DNA of 64,000 nt. Source: Cerioporus squamosus. Its lineage: Eukaryota; Basidiomycota; Agaricomycetes; Polyporales; Polyporaceae. The stretch covers positions 1-64,000 of the forward strand of contig JABYQS010000090.1 of assembly GCA_022592435.1 (NCBI GenBank), written 5' to 3'. This document shows positions 33,608 to 44,318 of the stretch, in pieces (within the stretch, counting starts at the first letter, position 1; each line of letters opens with the position of its first letter). The notes beneath the pieces were generated by a model, which was not told the origin of the DNA, searched no databases, and saw only the letters and a list, made by a program, of their open reading frames with translations. Position numbers and translations under genes: made by a program.

Positions 33608-34010
33608 GGCGGTCGACTGTGAAGTGTGCGCGCCGACGACGCATGCCGCTTGTCCACTTTCCGCACGGGCGCTCCGAAAGTTCTGACCTTAAGTGGGTCC
33701 GCACTTCTCCGAAGGTTCACGCCGGACGACAAATCCTTTGTCTATAAGGACAGTTGACGTACGCACATGCATGATGCTGCCAGTCATACAATTGCATCGC
33801 GCGAGCGTGTAAACGGTTCGTACAGCTACGACCGAAGTATGTAGCACCAGTAGCAGCTGCATTTCAAGTCAAGATTGTCCACAAACATCAACAACAACTG
33901 GGTTGAAAAGCAAGCCAGAGAAGAGCCATCCTCTTTATCCATTTGAGACACCTAGATTCCAGCCAACTGACTGGTCCCAAGAAGTGTCCCAAAAAGAAAA
34001 AAAGTGAAGA
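33608..34010. other. Intergenic region between COX20 and U2 snRNA
   Basis: About 400 bp. It contains the COX20 promoter, with a TCTATAAGG string near 33751, and the 3' flank of the U2 gene. No gene is seen. Confidence 0.45.
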
Positions 34011-34201
34011 TCCCCCGACGACGCAAGCCGGCAGTGCAGTAGCAAGGTCATCGCGCCCCCGAGTTGCAAGCAGAGCTCGGGGGACAAGGGCGGCAAAAAT
34101 TAGATAACCAATAATGGAGGCGGTGCCTCCATAATAGTGGTTAAACTATTAAGAACAGATACTACACTTGATCTAAGCCAAAAGGCCAGAGTGGTAAGGA
34201 T
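34011..34201 (-). ncRNA. U2 spliceosomal snRNA
   Basis: The minus strand from 34201 begins ATCCTTACCACTCTGGCC and continues TTTTGGCTTAGATCAAGTG, TAGTATCTGTTCTTAATAG and TTTAA, the near-invariant 5' region of U2. The branch-point-recognising GTAGTA is at 34160-34165. An Sm site (AATTTTTG) lies at 34094-34101. Downstream come stem-loop III (CCCCCGAGCTC...CTCGGGGG) and stem-loop IV, where CGATGAC pairs with GTCGTCG. The 3' end is set just after stem IV. The total of about 190 nt is normal for fungal U2. It base-pairs with intron branch sites during splicing, and the window's own introns carry matching CTRAC sites. Confidence 0.95.
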
Positions 34202-34222
34202 ACGAAGATGTGTGGACGTGGG

Positions 34223-34229
34223 TTATATA
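34223..34229 (-). promoter_or_regulatory. TATA-like element of the U2 snRNA gene
   Basis: TATATAA on the minus strand, about 22 bp upstream of the U2 5' end at 34201. The spacing suits a TATA box for an snRNA gene. Confidence 0.6.
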
Positions 34230-34351
34230 GTGACGGGAGTGCGCACGGACCAGGCGCTATGTTTGGTCGCGCATCAACCATCTTTGGCTCCTCTGTATAA
34301 TATGGGCATTAATAAAATGGATGTCTAAGCGCTAGGCCATGTGCGGAGAAG

Positions 34352-34422
34352 GCATTAATGGGGTAGTGGTAACCTGGGTCGTTGCCATCGACCCGCCGGG
34401 GGTTAGATTCCCCCTTAATGCA
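34352..34422 (+). tRNA. tRNA-Gly (anticodon GCC), with unusual T-loop
   Basis: A 71-nt cloverleaf without intron. The acceptor stem GCATTAA pairs with TTAATGC. The D arm contains TAGTGGTAA. The anticodon stem GGTCG/CGACC encloses loop TTGCCAT, anticodon GCC. The T stem GGGGG/CCCCC encloses loop TTAGATT instead of the usual TTCGATT, so position 56 is A rather than C. A T7 run follows at 34442-34448 as a Pol III terminator. The overall fold and the anticodon arm closely resemble fungal tRNA-Gly(GCC). The C56A change hits the core of the B box and the D-loop/T-loop contact, so this copy may be a weak gene or a pseudogene. Confidence 0.75.
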
Positions 34423-34441
34423 CTCATCGGGATGCAGAAGG

Positions 34442-34448
34442 TTTTTTT
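34442..34448 (+). terminator. Pol III oligo-T terminator of the tRNA-Gly gene
   Basis: Seven T residues, 20 bp after the tRNA 3' end. Confidence 0.7.
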
Positions 34449-34611
34449 GCTCCTCAGTCTGGGACATATATGTAACCAGTACTTTTTCTACACACCATCA
34501 CGCTGCAGAGGGCACCACGACAGAACTTCCGAGGATCATATGGCTATTGATACAAAATGGTTGACTCCCGCGTACATCGAAGTCCAATCACGAATTCGCG
34601 AACTAATCCGC

Positions 34612-35005
34612 TCACGACGACGGGTTGCCCGGATGTACCGAGCTCTCCGTGGCGAGCTCCTGCAACGCCGATGTCCTCAACTGCTTGCCAACATTTGCAT
34701 CTCCCAGGACACCGTCCTGCTTGGGATCGGTCTCTTCCTGAGCACCCTCCTTCTGTCCCCGGGTTTTCCTGTCCGTGTTGGGCTCGGAGGGCAGGTTCTG
34801 TGAAAGTACGTTCGAGTCAGCAAGATTGTGCAACGAGTTTGTTGGAGTCGAGACTTACGTGAGGAGGGTCCTGCATGTACTCCTCGTGGATGTCCCGCTC
34901 GGTGACGGGCGGCCTATCCACGGTTTGGTAGGCCTTCTTGAACGTCTGGCTCTCGTCCGTGACGTTTGCGCGGTCGACGAGATCGTGACGGCGTGCGGAA
35001 GACAT
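34612..35005 (-). CDS. Small unrecognised protein, about 111 residues
   Basis: Exon 1 begins MSSARRHDLVDRANVTDESQ and contains FKKAYQTVDRPPVTERDIHE. It ends DPPH at a strong GTAAGT donor. Exon 2 continues in frame with NLPSEPNTDRKTRGQKEGAQ and stops after HPGNPSS at 34612. The protein is hydrophilic, charged and probably disordered, without signal peptide or membrane segment. Its clean two-exon structure with good splice signals and well-behaved frame argue for a real gene. The PVTERDIHEEY-type wording feels conserved, but I cannot name a family. Confidence 0.65.
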
Positions 35006-35529
35006 GATGATGATTGTGGGTAGAGAGAGAGAAAGGTGAGTCTGAGGTGTTCGAGTGTGGTGGGTTCGTGAAACGTTGCTGGCGTCGCCGTCGAGTACGA
35101 GGCGTATATATGCTGGGTCGCGTAGGTCGAGCGGAGAGGGTGCGTCATGGTGATGTCAAGGTGGCCGACTTTGGAGAACATCGCAGAAACACCAGTTGGA
35201 GTCCGGACATGGTCATCGCTCCACCATATATGGGTCCTCCTTGATCCAAGCGCCGGGTGCCCAGGGCGAGACCAGTCGCAACGTTAACCAAGCTTCCCTA
35301 GCCTTGCACGTTGGCGGTTGAAGGTATTCGCCAACAATAGAACTCGATGATCGACTGCTTGTGCGAGCCAAGAGCCGCGAGGAACGCCTACCGTACCAGG
35401 TATGCGCACAGCTGGATGTCTGAGACTGACCCGTACGATCCACGAGCAGGCATTCGCGATCGGAGTGTAACGATCTGGTCATCGAGTCGATTTCGTTTCT
35501 GAAGCACATACAAGGGTCGTAATGATCCT
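35006..35529. other. Intergenic region, no gene supported
   Basis: About 520 bp holding the promoter of the small gene (a TATATATGC string near 35103) and the 3' flank of the next P450. A 98-codon open stretch on the minus strand (35213-35509) shows no motif. Confidence 0.4.
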
Positions 35530-37638
35530 TCAGTTACCATTTTGCCTTCTTCTGAACAGAATCTCCGCGCTAGGATCGGGGATGATATTCATCCCGAAGC
35601 AGACATTGTCCGGCCGGGGACCATTGTCTGGAAGCTTGAGGTCGTAATCGAGGACGATGTAGGCAAGCATCGCCTTCACCTCGTTGGCTGCAAAGAACCG
35701 CCCGGGACTGCGGACGGCGCGGTGGTCAGTTCGCGAAAGCTAGGTCGGGATAACAGGGAGTGTGACCGTACCACGCGTGCTTGCCATGCCCGAACGACAT
35801 GTACTCGAGAGAGGTGTGGACGAGTTGGTGCTTCGTGCCCTCGCCCTCGGCGGCCCGCATGCGCGCAAAGCGGAACGGGTCGAAGGCGGATGCGTTCTCG
35901 TATATGCCTTCATCGTAGTGAGTTGGATATGATGCGGCGGCGATGAGCGTGCCCTTTGGAATGAACGTCCCGTCAATCAACGTGGTGTCCCTCAGTGCCT
36001 TGCGCGTAACCGCAGCTGTGCACAAAAGGTGTCAGAAACCTCAACAAAGCAATAGATGAAGCGCACGGCATACTGAGGGCGACACCATTCACGCGCTGCG
36101 ACTCTTTCAGGAAGCTATCAATCTTCCACATCTTACCCATGGCTGCCTTCGTCCACCCTTCCGCAGCTACAATAGCCTCAACCTCGTCTCGCAGAGGCTG
36201 TAAGTACTGCGGCTCTGCGGCTAGATGGAGTAGCGCATGTGAGATGCTCTGGGTTTGTAGGTGAGCATTGGCATGTCATAGAGTCGTGTAGTAGCATGCC
36301 ACGCACGTTTGACGAAGTGTGAATGGCAGCGAAGTTCATGATCATGATGCGTTCGGCAATTTGATAATCCGTGCTTCGACGTGGAAGGGCCTCTTCCAGG
36401 ACCCACTGCAGCAAGTCGTTCTGATGTCATGAGAGTAGAGTCGCACGGACGAACAGTCCAACAGTAGGGTAGACACCTACAGGCTTCCCAGGATAGTCGT
36501 CGCCGTATGTCTCCACTTGTGACTTCCGCTCGTCTATGAGTGGCTTGAGATGGACCAGCGATTGACGGATGTTTGCCCTTGCAGCGCTGAAGCACCCTGC
36601 CAGGAAGCTAAAGGAAGGTGGGTCAATTGCCGCGAACACAAGCGGGAGGATACGTACGGTCTCATCGCTGCCGGCACAAGACCGAGGAGGAACATATCTT
36701 TGATGACGTCGACTGCAAATTGGATCGCCAGGTTGAGGAATTCTTGGTTGCGACCTGGGGTAAGTAGAATACAGTTCGAATGTGAACAAGAGTCGCATGG
36801 CACAAAGACGCACAAGCCGGTAGCCCGACGAAGACTCGGTTACTGGCACGGGCAATGATCTTCTGCGTGACATTGAGTATGTTCACCTTGTCCCACTCCG
36901 ACTCTGTGCACCACACTCCCTGTGAACATCAGCGTCAACACTCGGAGGGCATGAACGCGCACTATGACCCTCCTGAGGACAGATGTATCCAGGCACCGTC
37001 AAGCTCAGCTCGTCGATGACATCCGGTAGGACGGCAGCGAGCGATCTCATGAGCTTGTCCCGAACGAGGTCGACGTGATAGGGGTCGTCAATGGTGTCGC
37101 GTCCGAGGGTGAACCGGGTTTGGAGTGTCTAAGTACCGGAGCCCATCCCATTCAGACAGAAACGGAGTGTTCGAGCGACGCACGCACCTCCTCAACGCCT
37201 TCACGGAACGATAGCTCGTCATCTGGCCGTTTCCTCACATCGTCCACCATCCGAGGCCCGGACACCACCACGAACCATTGGTCGAAGAGGGCTACTTTGA
37301 ACGCACCGCCGTGGTACTAGTTACGCATTGCGACAGCCGCCGTCAGATGAATCGCCGCACAGGGTGGATGCTCGCCACTCTTACCCGCGCATACCCCTCA
37401 GAGAGTAGGGCTCTCGGTCGGCGTAGGAACTGGAAGGCGCTCCAGTAGGAGAGGATGGGTGCAGAGGGGCCACCGACGGTCGGAATCTTCCTGAGCTGTA
37501 CACACAAAGCGTGCGATTAGTATTCATTCATGCAAAGCGTGTAATATAGCATACCGGGTCAGAACGCCATCGCGCGATACATGCAACAAAAACGACTGCA
37601 AGCAGAGCACATAGGACGGTTGTGCGTGAATCTTCCAT
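35530..37638 (-). CDS. Cytochrome P450 monooxygenase, third family (ent-kaurene-oxidase-like clan)
   Basis: A P450 only distantly related to the other copies in this window. It starts MEDSRTTVLCALLAVVFVAC (membrane anchor, 37638). Later exons give IPTVGGPSAPILSYWSAFQF, FKVALFDQWFVVVSGPRMVD and DDELSFREGVEEV. Then come VNILNVTQKIIARASNRVFV, FLNLAIQFAVDVIKDMF and the I helix NFAAIHTSSNSISHALLHLA. The K helix ESQRVNG carries ExxR. The C-terminal exons give IDGTFIPKGTLIAAASYPTH, FDPFRFARM and the heme loop FGHGKHACPGRFF, whose Cys codon is split by an intron (TG/T). It ends AEILFRRRQNGN with TGA at 35530-35532. About nine exons are seen and all key residues are present. Confidence 0.87.
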
Positions 37639-37860
37639 GTTGTCGAGGGTGCGCGATGCTCGCCGCTGTTCACAGCTGCTGCGGGGCATGTTCATTGGTT
37701 TCATCGTTTATGTACGCCCCGAGATCCCTCCCATGCTCGGAGCTTGATATGAGACCAGCACGTAAACAGCCTGACAACCTGTCCAGCCGTACCTCCGAGA
37801 AGTCAGTGAAAACATTCTCACACTGTCTTTGGGTGCATTATTAGAACTCCAAAGATCCTC

Positions 37861-38114
37861 CTAGACCCGCTTGCGGGACCACGTTTGAATAGCATCTGAC
37901 TTCTGGATGTTCTGCACGCTGGTTAGAAGAGCTTCCAAGAGCTCACCGCTGGATAAGCCGCTGTCTGCCACGAGATACCAAGAACGTAAAGACCTGTTGA
38001 TCATGCCCGCGTCAGTCAGTCCAAGCATCATCTCAGTGCTTTTGTGGCAACGGTAGGTAGGATGAACTCACCAGATACAAGATCAGGCTCAAGAACTCGC
38101 CCTTCGCCGCTCAT
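37861..38114 (-). CDS. Possible very small gene overlapping the end of the LYR gene
   Basis: An ATG at 38112-38114 opens MSGEGRVLEPDLVSG. A textbook intron (GTGAGT donor, CTGAC branch site, CAG acceptor) then joins in frame to LYVLGISWQTAAYPA. A possible second, unusually short intron of about 35 nt would join to NIQKSDAIQTWSRKRV and a TAG at 37861-37863. Without it the frame stops after VSSWKLF. The product would be about 50 residues. The good first intron is the main support. It overlaps the LYR stop by 26 bp, so it could also be an alternative 3' exon set of that gene. Confidence 0.3.
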
Positions 38115-39433
38115 TCTCCTGAGCGATGGCTACCGCCACTTTGTCCAACGTCTCTCTGTTCTCCGGCTGCCCCAGCTCCGCCTTGCTCGCCTCACCGTCC
38201 CTCAATCCGAACCCTAACCTGCGCTTCACCTGGCTAACGTACCCAACCTCGCTCGCACCGCGCGCAACGCGGTCCATGTGCTTCTGCCTCTCCGTCATCA
38301 GGGCGAGGACGTGCGCCGGTGGACCCTGGCGCATCCGCTTCGACAGGCGGTTCGTCATCTCTCCCCGCCGCTCGCGCTCCCCTTCGCGAGTCTTATTCCG
38401 AATCTTCTCCCGTCGAGCCTCCTTGATTGCCTCAAGCATCTCGGGTGGATAGGGCGCATTGAGACGAGCCCTCTCCCGCTCGAACGCTCGAGAGACACCA
38501 CCCATGGTTTCCTTGAGAGGCTCACCTGAACCGAACGCTAGTCAGCACATCGACCGCACTAGGAGAGGTTAACTAAGAACATACGCCAGCCGTTGGGATC
38601 ATCAGTGAAGACTCTCTCGAGTTGCTTTCCCTCGGCGGTACTGGAGAGAGCAAGACTGCGTTCAAAGTGGCCTTCGGCATTGAGCAGCGCAAGGTCCTCT
38701 TGGCAGGCTTCGTGTCGCTCCATGCGACGCACGCGAGCCTTGCGTCTCGCAGTGATCATGCCGGTGATGTGTAGCGGTTGGGGAACGAGGCGGGGGAGAG
38801 GTCCGTTGTACAGAGTCGGTCGCAGGTAGGCCCCAGTCATGATTGGACGTGTTCGCATCCTCTCGTACCAGGCCTACAAGACGTATGCATGAAGCAGATT
38901 CCTCAAAGTGCGCAGATTGTACGTACCAGTTCCTCGTTGTAGACCCTATCCGCCTGCAGCCTGCGCCTTGTGCGCCCTCGAGCATCCTACTGTATCGAGC
39001 GCACACGGCTTGAAGGTGCACTATCTCCAGCGCGAGCTGCCGGAATACGTCCCACCACTTCATTGGAACACACTGTCACCGCGAGTGCCAGCCACATAGA
39101 TAATAAACGCACCTTGTGAGCCTTCTTCAATTCCCGCGTGACATCCCCTTGTGCACGCAAGCCCTTGCGATAATGAAAGAAAGCTCGCATGCGCGACCTG
39201 ATCTTTTACACGGTACATATCAAGCTCGGTGCCCGGTTCATCTGCAGGAAACTCACAGTTTCAGTCGGCGCATCGCGCAGAACTCCCCTATACAGCGTCC
39301 ATAGCGTCGGGATACGATGCGCGAGCAGTCTTGTCAAGGGTGCGCGAACACACGTGGGTCGAAGCTCTGAGACGAGTGCCGCGATCCGGGCGCGATGAGC
39401 GAGAGACTCTGGAGAAGGAACTGGCACCTTCAT
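38089..39433 (-). CDS. LYR-motif (Complex1_LYR) protein, probably mitochondrial ribosome or respiratory assembly factor
   Basis: The N-terminal domain has the LYR signature in HRIPTLWTLYRGVLRDAPTE, then MRAFFHYRKGLRAQGDVTRE with LKKAHK and IVHLQAVCARYSRMLEGAQG on separate exons, the usual helical layout of LYR proteins that bind acyl carrier protein. The longer C-terminal part has AWYERMRTRPIMTGAYLRPT, LPRLVPQPLHITGMITARRK and basic helical segments (EAIKEARREKIRNKTREGER). It ends ENERRRASS at 38089. It is much longer than single-domain LYR proteins, and the basic tail suggests RNA or ribosome contact, which is inference. The start at 39433 (MKVPVPSPESLAHRARI) is the best Met near the domain. 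An upstream exon is possible. Confidence 0.7.
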
Positions 39434-39750
39434 GCACCAGCAGAGACAGAAGCACGCAGTCGGGCGAAGAAGAAACTAGTCCATATGGGACTTTCCAGTC
39501 CTGAGCGAAGATAGACCGAGTGGTGGTGGGCAAGGGGAGAGCGTGTACTACTGAACGTGTACCGCAACGCGCGGAAGGTGTCGGGCGCTTCGCACAACGA
39601 CATCACGGTCCAGGGAGACTGGAACGAAGGGTGATACATCTATATTGTGGTGCGCCAATTGAGACACAAGACTAGGAGTATGCTACAAGAAAACACAGCT
39701 ACGGGACGACAGGTATATCATGGAAAGATCGAAGCCTAGAGTCGCACTTG
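39434..39750. other. Intergenic region between LYR gene and aspartic protease gene
   Basis: About 320 bp. It should hold the LYR promoter and the protease 3' end. No separate gene is evident. An additional 5' exon of the LYR gene could lie at 39434-39600. Confidence 0.4.
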
Positions 39751-41299
39751 TCAGGCGAGCTCAGCGAACCCAACCGAGTTCTTGTCGACAGAGAAGACAG
39801 TGTACACATTCTTCATGAAGCTACCGGATGTGGTCAGAGCTATGCCCACATAAGTTAGCTGGTTATGACTTACGTGTCGCCAAGGAGCCAGACGTTGTCT
39901 CCCAATCCCAGGTCCAAGGCTACGAAGGCACCAACACAATCGCTCGAGCCCTCTTCCACCATTCCAAGGTTGAAGCTAAGGAACATGTAAGCATCTGCAT
40001 CCCTTGCTGAAACCTTGTGAGATACTCACTCATCGGCACTGATGAGCCACGTCTTCCCACCCCAGCTCAGCGCCACCTGCGGGACCGCATCGCACGGGAA
40101 GGTGTAGAACCCTTGCTCTTCCTTCAATGGTTTCGCGCCTTGGATGTTCTGGTAGAACGCAGCTGCGGCGTTCGGAGGTATGGCAACAAGAGTCGTCCCG
40201 GAGTCGATAATCGTGGTGAGCTGGCTCGCCGCTGCTTTCCCATCGACAGTAACGGTGCCGCCTTCGATCGCCCAGTACCCGCCGGTTTCGGACACCACGG
40301 AGTGGAACTCGATGTCGCCAGTGTAGAACTCGCTGTTCGTGCCGCCGACGAAAAGCTCAGAGCCGGACTTGGCGAGCTTGAAGGCGAACGAACCCTCTTT
40401 TACCCCTCCTTGCTGCACGGCGCTCGAGAAGAATGGAGTCTGAGGAACCTTGTCAGTTCCCTGAAGAGGATGAGAGGATTCGTCTAGTCGCATACCCCTT
40501 TGAGGTTTGATAGACCCGGTAGACCCATACCGAGGAGACCGTCGATGGGTTCGCCTTGGAACTCGGACGACTCCCGCGTTACTGCTGCGAGGAACTGTTT
40601 GGTAACAGTAACCCCGCCGACGGTCACTGAGAGGCGGACGTGTCAGATTCCATCTCCCATCTCGAAAACAGACTGCCTGCCTGTGTCGGTGTAGGGAGTC
40701 CCAGATGCGGTGGATCCATCTCCATAGCTGATCTGGAAAGAGCCTTGCTGTTTTTTGCTCTTGGACGACTTGGAAGGATTGTACTTGTTGTGCTGCCCAC
40801 AGCTTTTGCAAGACGACGACGGGACCCAAAGATCCGCCGAGCCAGTATCAAAGGTCACGGTGAAGTTCTGTGAGGGAATGCCGATGGCGACTGCGCCCGT
40901 CCACAACGAGTCCTCGCCCTGGTCGGTAAGCGGTACGGCATCGCGTTTCTGTGGTAGCGTAATCGACCTGTTCGCGGCGCCACCTGGGAAGAATCTGCTT
41001 CCCCCGTTGTTCTCGATGGTGATGAGGTTTTGGCGATGCTTGCTGTCAGAACCATACATCGTCAGTAACGCGACATGGCACTGGGCATGTGATGGTGTAA
41101 CGAACATTTGAAGCTTGACGACTTCGCGGACACCACCATCATAGTTGAAGACACCGTTCGCGTTGGTCACGGTGCTACGCTTCTGCAGCGGGATACGGAC
41201 ACCAGACACTGGCCGCTTTGCCTCGCGAGCAACCTCCAAAGGGTTGGCGGATGCAATGAGAGAGAGAGCGACAGCAACCAGGACAGCTTTGCAGAACAT
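39751..41299 (-). CDS. Secreted aspartic protease (pepsin family A1)
   Basis: Begins MFCKAVLVAVALSLIASANP, a clear signal peptide, followed by a propeptide region with basic sites (REAKRPVSGVRIPLQKRS). The catalytic Asp residues are in TFDTGSADLWVPSSSC and TIIDSGTTLVAIP. The Tyr flap appears in FQISYGDGSTASG. Later exons give EPIDGLLGMGLPGLSNLKG, ELFVGGTNSEFYTGDIEFHS and DCVGAFVALDLGLGDNVWLL. It ends FSVDKNSVGFAELA at 39751. Both active-site motifs are intact, and the structure resembles basidiomycete polyporopepsin-like proteases that act outside the cell or in the vacuole. An upstream in-frame Met at 41326 exists, but the signal peptide starts best at 41299. Confidence 0.93.
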
Positions 41300-42223
41300 G
41301 GTTTGGTGGGTAAATCGTGAGAGCAATGGAGGAGCTGGGCACTGGGAGTAGAGCAGTGGTGGGCCTGTTGTTGAGACCGCCGTTACCGGAGGAACTTATA
41401 TGCAAGAAACCCTTCAGTTCTTGACAAACAAGATCGCTGTCGGCATTGTAGTATGCGTCAGAGTTGCGGTGACTGCATGTGGCGGACATAGAGCGCGAAG
41501 TCAGTGTGGTTCGAGATGGATGGCTGTCGCCACTGAAACAGATAGTTGCATTGCAAGTGAGATGACCTGACAGAATAGAGGCTGCGAAGCAGACTCAGTC
41601 CACGTGTGGCACAGGATACGATGGAGAGTCACGTACTCGAAGCGGGAGTCGGAGGGATAGTCCGGGCACGCCCACCGCCACTGTCCATGAGGAACCACAA
41701 GGAACCAGGCGTTCTTGTCGCGCTCCGATCCAGTATTCGGCGGCCCATGTCAGTTGACACTGTAACTACCTTCTTCTTGTCAGTATCCGGGATATGCGAT
41801 GACGGTACACAGGGGAACCAACTTAAGATGAGACTCAGAGCCCTCGAGGTCATTTCAATTGCAAGTTCGTGCGGTCGGCAACAGACCAGCCTGTGCACCT
41901 ATGGCAGTTGAGGTGAAGACGGCGCTCAGGTCTATGTCTGCCCTTGTCAGCGCAATAGAGGTCGCAGAGTCCAGGGGTTGGGACGGTTAGAGGATGTAAT
42001 TCCAGCATCGTCGTAAAGAGGAGAGCAGTACATACTTAAGTGCGCGATGTGCACCAGCGCCTGATAGGCGTAGCCTCAGCGGCTAGTGCTCTCAGCTTCA
42101 TCCTATGCCACCACGAGTCTCGGGCATTAGAGTCGCTGAGTATGCCCGCGACTTGTCGAGACGCTTGAGTAGGTATATATAGTAAGGGTACTCGTCCTCT
42201 TGTTAGACTGGATTTCATGATTC
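41300..42223. other. Intergenic region between protease and F-box gene
   Basis: About 0.9 kb between divergent genes, so it includes both promoters. TATATATAG at about 42174-42182 lies about 45 bp before the F-box ORF and is a candidate TATA element. Open stretches up to about 100 codons at 41500-41910 lack motifs. Confidence 0.45.
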
Positions 42224-43981
42224 ATGTTTGTTCTTTCAGCGACTACCCGAGACACGTCCGAGTCCGAACGGACTCAGCCAACCATGACTATGGACACGCC
42301 TATGGAAGAAGGCCCATCTACCTATGTGCCCGTGTCGGATCCATGGTCCTATCTATCGCTCGAAGACAAAGCGTCTCTGGACGGATTGCCCCTCGCGGAG
42401 ATTCAGCGTTGCACCCGCAACATGCTCGAAAGGCACCGGGATTACATGCTCGCGCTGTCCACCATCCACAACGCTGCCACACCTATCCACGCGCTATTAC
42501 CGCCCGAGGTTCTCATCCACATCTTCGCGATGATACCCGTAGAGGACCTCAGGGACGTGAGGCTCACGCTCGTCTGCCGCAAGTGGCGCGACCTCCTCCT
42601 GCGCACCCCGGAGTTTTGGGCGAATCTTCTGACCATCGTCCACGATCAGGCCATCAAGGATGACTTCTTGGCCACTGCGTTGCAGCGGGCATACCCGTTA
42701 CAGATAGCGCTGCGCGTCAGTATGAAGCTCCTGCAGCGGCCGCAGTTCGAGCCTCACCTCAACCGCATCTCTTCGCTTCGCGTGGACATGATCGTCAGTT
42801 GGTACGAGGGCTTCCACGCGCTCATCAAGCACCGCCGTCTGCCGGTCCTGGTATCCCTGACGATAGACCTCTTCGTCGGTGACGGTCGGAAGCTCAGTGA
42901 CTTGTGTCATCGACTTCGACCATGCACCGACGATGATCTCCCCTGCCTCCGCCACCTCAGCATTCCCGGGGAGCTGTTCGCGTTCCTCTTCTCCGTAACC
43001 CAGCTCGAATCCCTGCTTATATGTCGATTGGAGTATCTGCACGAATTCTTCGCCTTCGGTTACGCCGCAAACCTAGTCAAGGCCCTCCGACAGTGCACCA
43101 CCCTGCGAACCCTACGCGTGGAGTCGCTCCCGGGCAACGGATGGGACGACATCGAGAGGCCTCAGGCGGAGTCCAGCCCCTTCCCGAACCTCTTTATGCT
43201 CGAGATCCTCCTCTCACACGACCACGCGCCTCTAGTGAATGTCCTCACGCACCTCGTACAGCATATCGTCCTCCCGCACGGTGCCCGCATACGATTGATC
43301 TCAGGAAGAGCAGACTCCCCCGTCTCCATCATGCTGCCGGCACACCCACTCCCGACCAAGCCTGAGGGCAAGGCTCTCGTATATGTCGATGTCAGCGGCC
43401 CGGGGCCGCTCGCGTTGACGATCTTCCTCGACGATAACGAGCTCCTCGAGATCAAGGTCACCCCTCCACAGCAGACCGCTACCACTCTAGCTCCCGAGCC
43501 CATCACAGCTCCTCTCGTCCGATACATACGGTTCTTCATGCAGCAATACCTCACGTTCATCCAGGACATCAACATCCTCGAGGTCCATTACGGTCTCAAC
43601 CACTCCATCACGCGTGATGGTCTCAAAGTGCTCCTCGAGCTCCTTCCCTCGTTGAGGTCTCTTATCCTCCACGGGTGGTTGCCACCCCAATTCGACACCA
43701 TCGACCCTAATGACCCATCCGGGATCCATCATGACCTGCTTGGAGTGCTGTGTACAGGGTCCCATCCGGACGGGGACATCCCTTGCCCCTCCCTGCGCGA
43801 GCTCGAGTTCATTTGCGAAGGTCCCATGCCAGCAGCGAAGTTGTTGGCGGCTCGCTTCGCCGCAGTGCTGTCCACACGACAAGCCAAATCCGCCCCCCGG
43901 CTCGATAAGTTTACCCTTCGTAACTATCCCAGGAATGTGGCGGCTCAGCATCCGGAGAGAACGATATCGACGAGGAAATGA
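42224..43981 (+). CDS. F-box protein, single exon
   Basis: An intron-free reading frame of about 585 codons. After a variable N-terminus the F-box-like domain reads IHALLPPEVLIHIFAMIPVE, VRLTLVCRKWRDLLLRTPEF and W. Such proteins bring substrates to SCF ubiquitin ligases through Skp1, and large F-box families with variable C-terminal regions are typical of Agaricomycetes. The C-terminal 450 residues have leucine-rich periodicity (LRTLRVESLPG, LLPSLRSLILHGWL) but no clear repeat family. The Met at 42284 (MTMDTPMEEGP) is an equally good start. The frame stops at 43981 (STRK), while a different frame from about 43953 to 44052 reads IDEEMIEAVMPLVNTLSL and an acidic end, which suggests a late frameshift. 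Confidence 0.8.
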   Translation: MFVLSATTRDTSESERTQPTMTMDTPMEEGPSTYVPVSDPWSYLSLEDKASLDGLPLAEIQRCTRNMLERHRDYMLALSTIHNAATPIHALLPPEVLIHIFAMIPVEDLRDVRLTLVCRKWRDLLLRTPEFWANLLTIVHDQAIKDDFLATALQRAYPLQIALRVSMKLLQRPQFEPHLNRISSLRVDMIVSWYEGFHALIKHRRLPVLVSLTIDLFVGDGRKLSDLCHRLRPCTDDDLPCLRHLSIPGELFAFLFSVTQLESLLICRLEYLHEFFAFGYAANLVKALRQCTTLRTLRVESLPGNGWDDIERPQAESSPFPNLFMLEILLSHDHAPLVNVLTHLVQHIVLPHGARIRLISGRADSPVSIMLPAHPLPTKPEGKALVYVDVSGPGPLALTIFLDDNELLEIKVTPPQQTATTLAPEPITAPLVRYIRFFMQQYLTFIQDINILEVHYGLNHSITRDGLKVLLELLPSLRSLILHGWLPPQFDTIDPNDPSGIHHDLLGVLCTGSHPDGDIPCPSLRELEFICEGPMPAAKLLAARFAAVLSTRQAKSAPRLDKFTLRNYPRNVAAQHPERTISTRK

Positions 43982-44318
43982 TAGAGGCAGTAATGCCACT
44001 AGTGAATACCCTCTCGCTCACCGACGACGTGGAGATGGAGGAGGACATATGATAGACATCTATCTGCTGTTCGCGTGGCGGCATGCCGGGGCACCAGACA
44101 GACCAGGCAGGTGGGGAGGGGAATGGTATGCATTTGTACAGTTCTACGACACTTCTTCAGCTCCGGGATAGGTCAACGAAGTTCATTTGCTATGGTTATA
44201 GCCGCCACCGGCCAGCAAGGATCATCCGAAGCGCGGTCTGAGTCTCGCCAATAAACAAAGCGTACAGAATGTGGAGAGTCGGAGGATACGGGCGTCGGAG
44301 TCGTGGAGGGTCGTGTGC

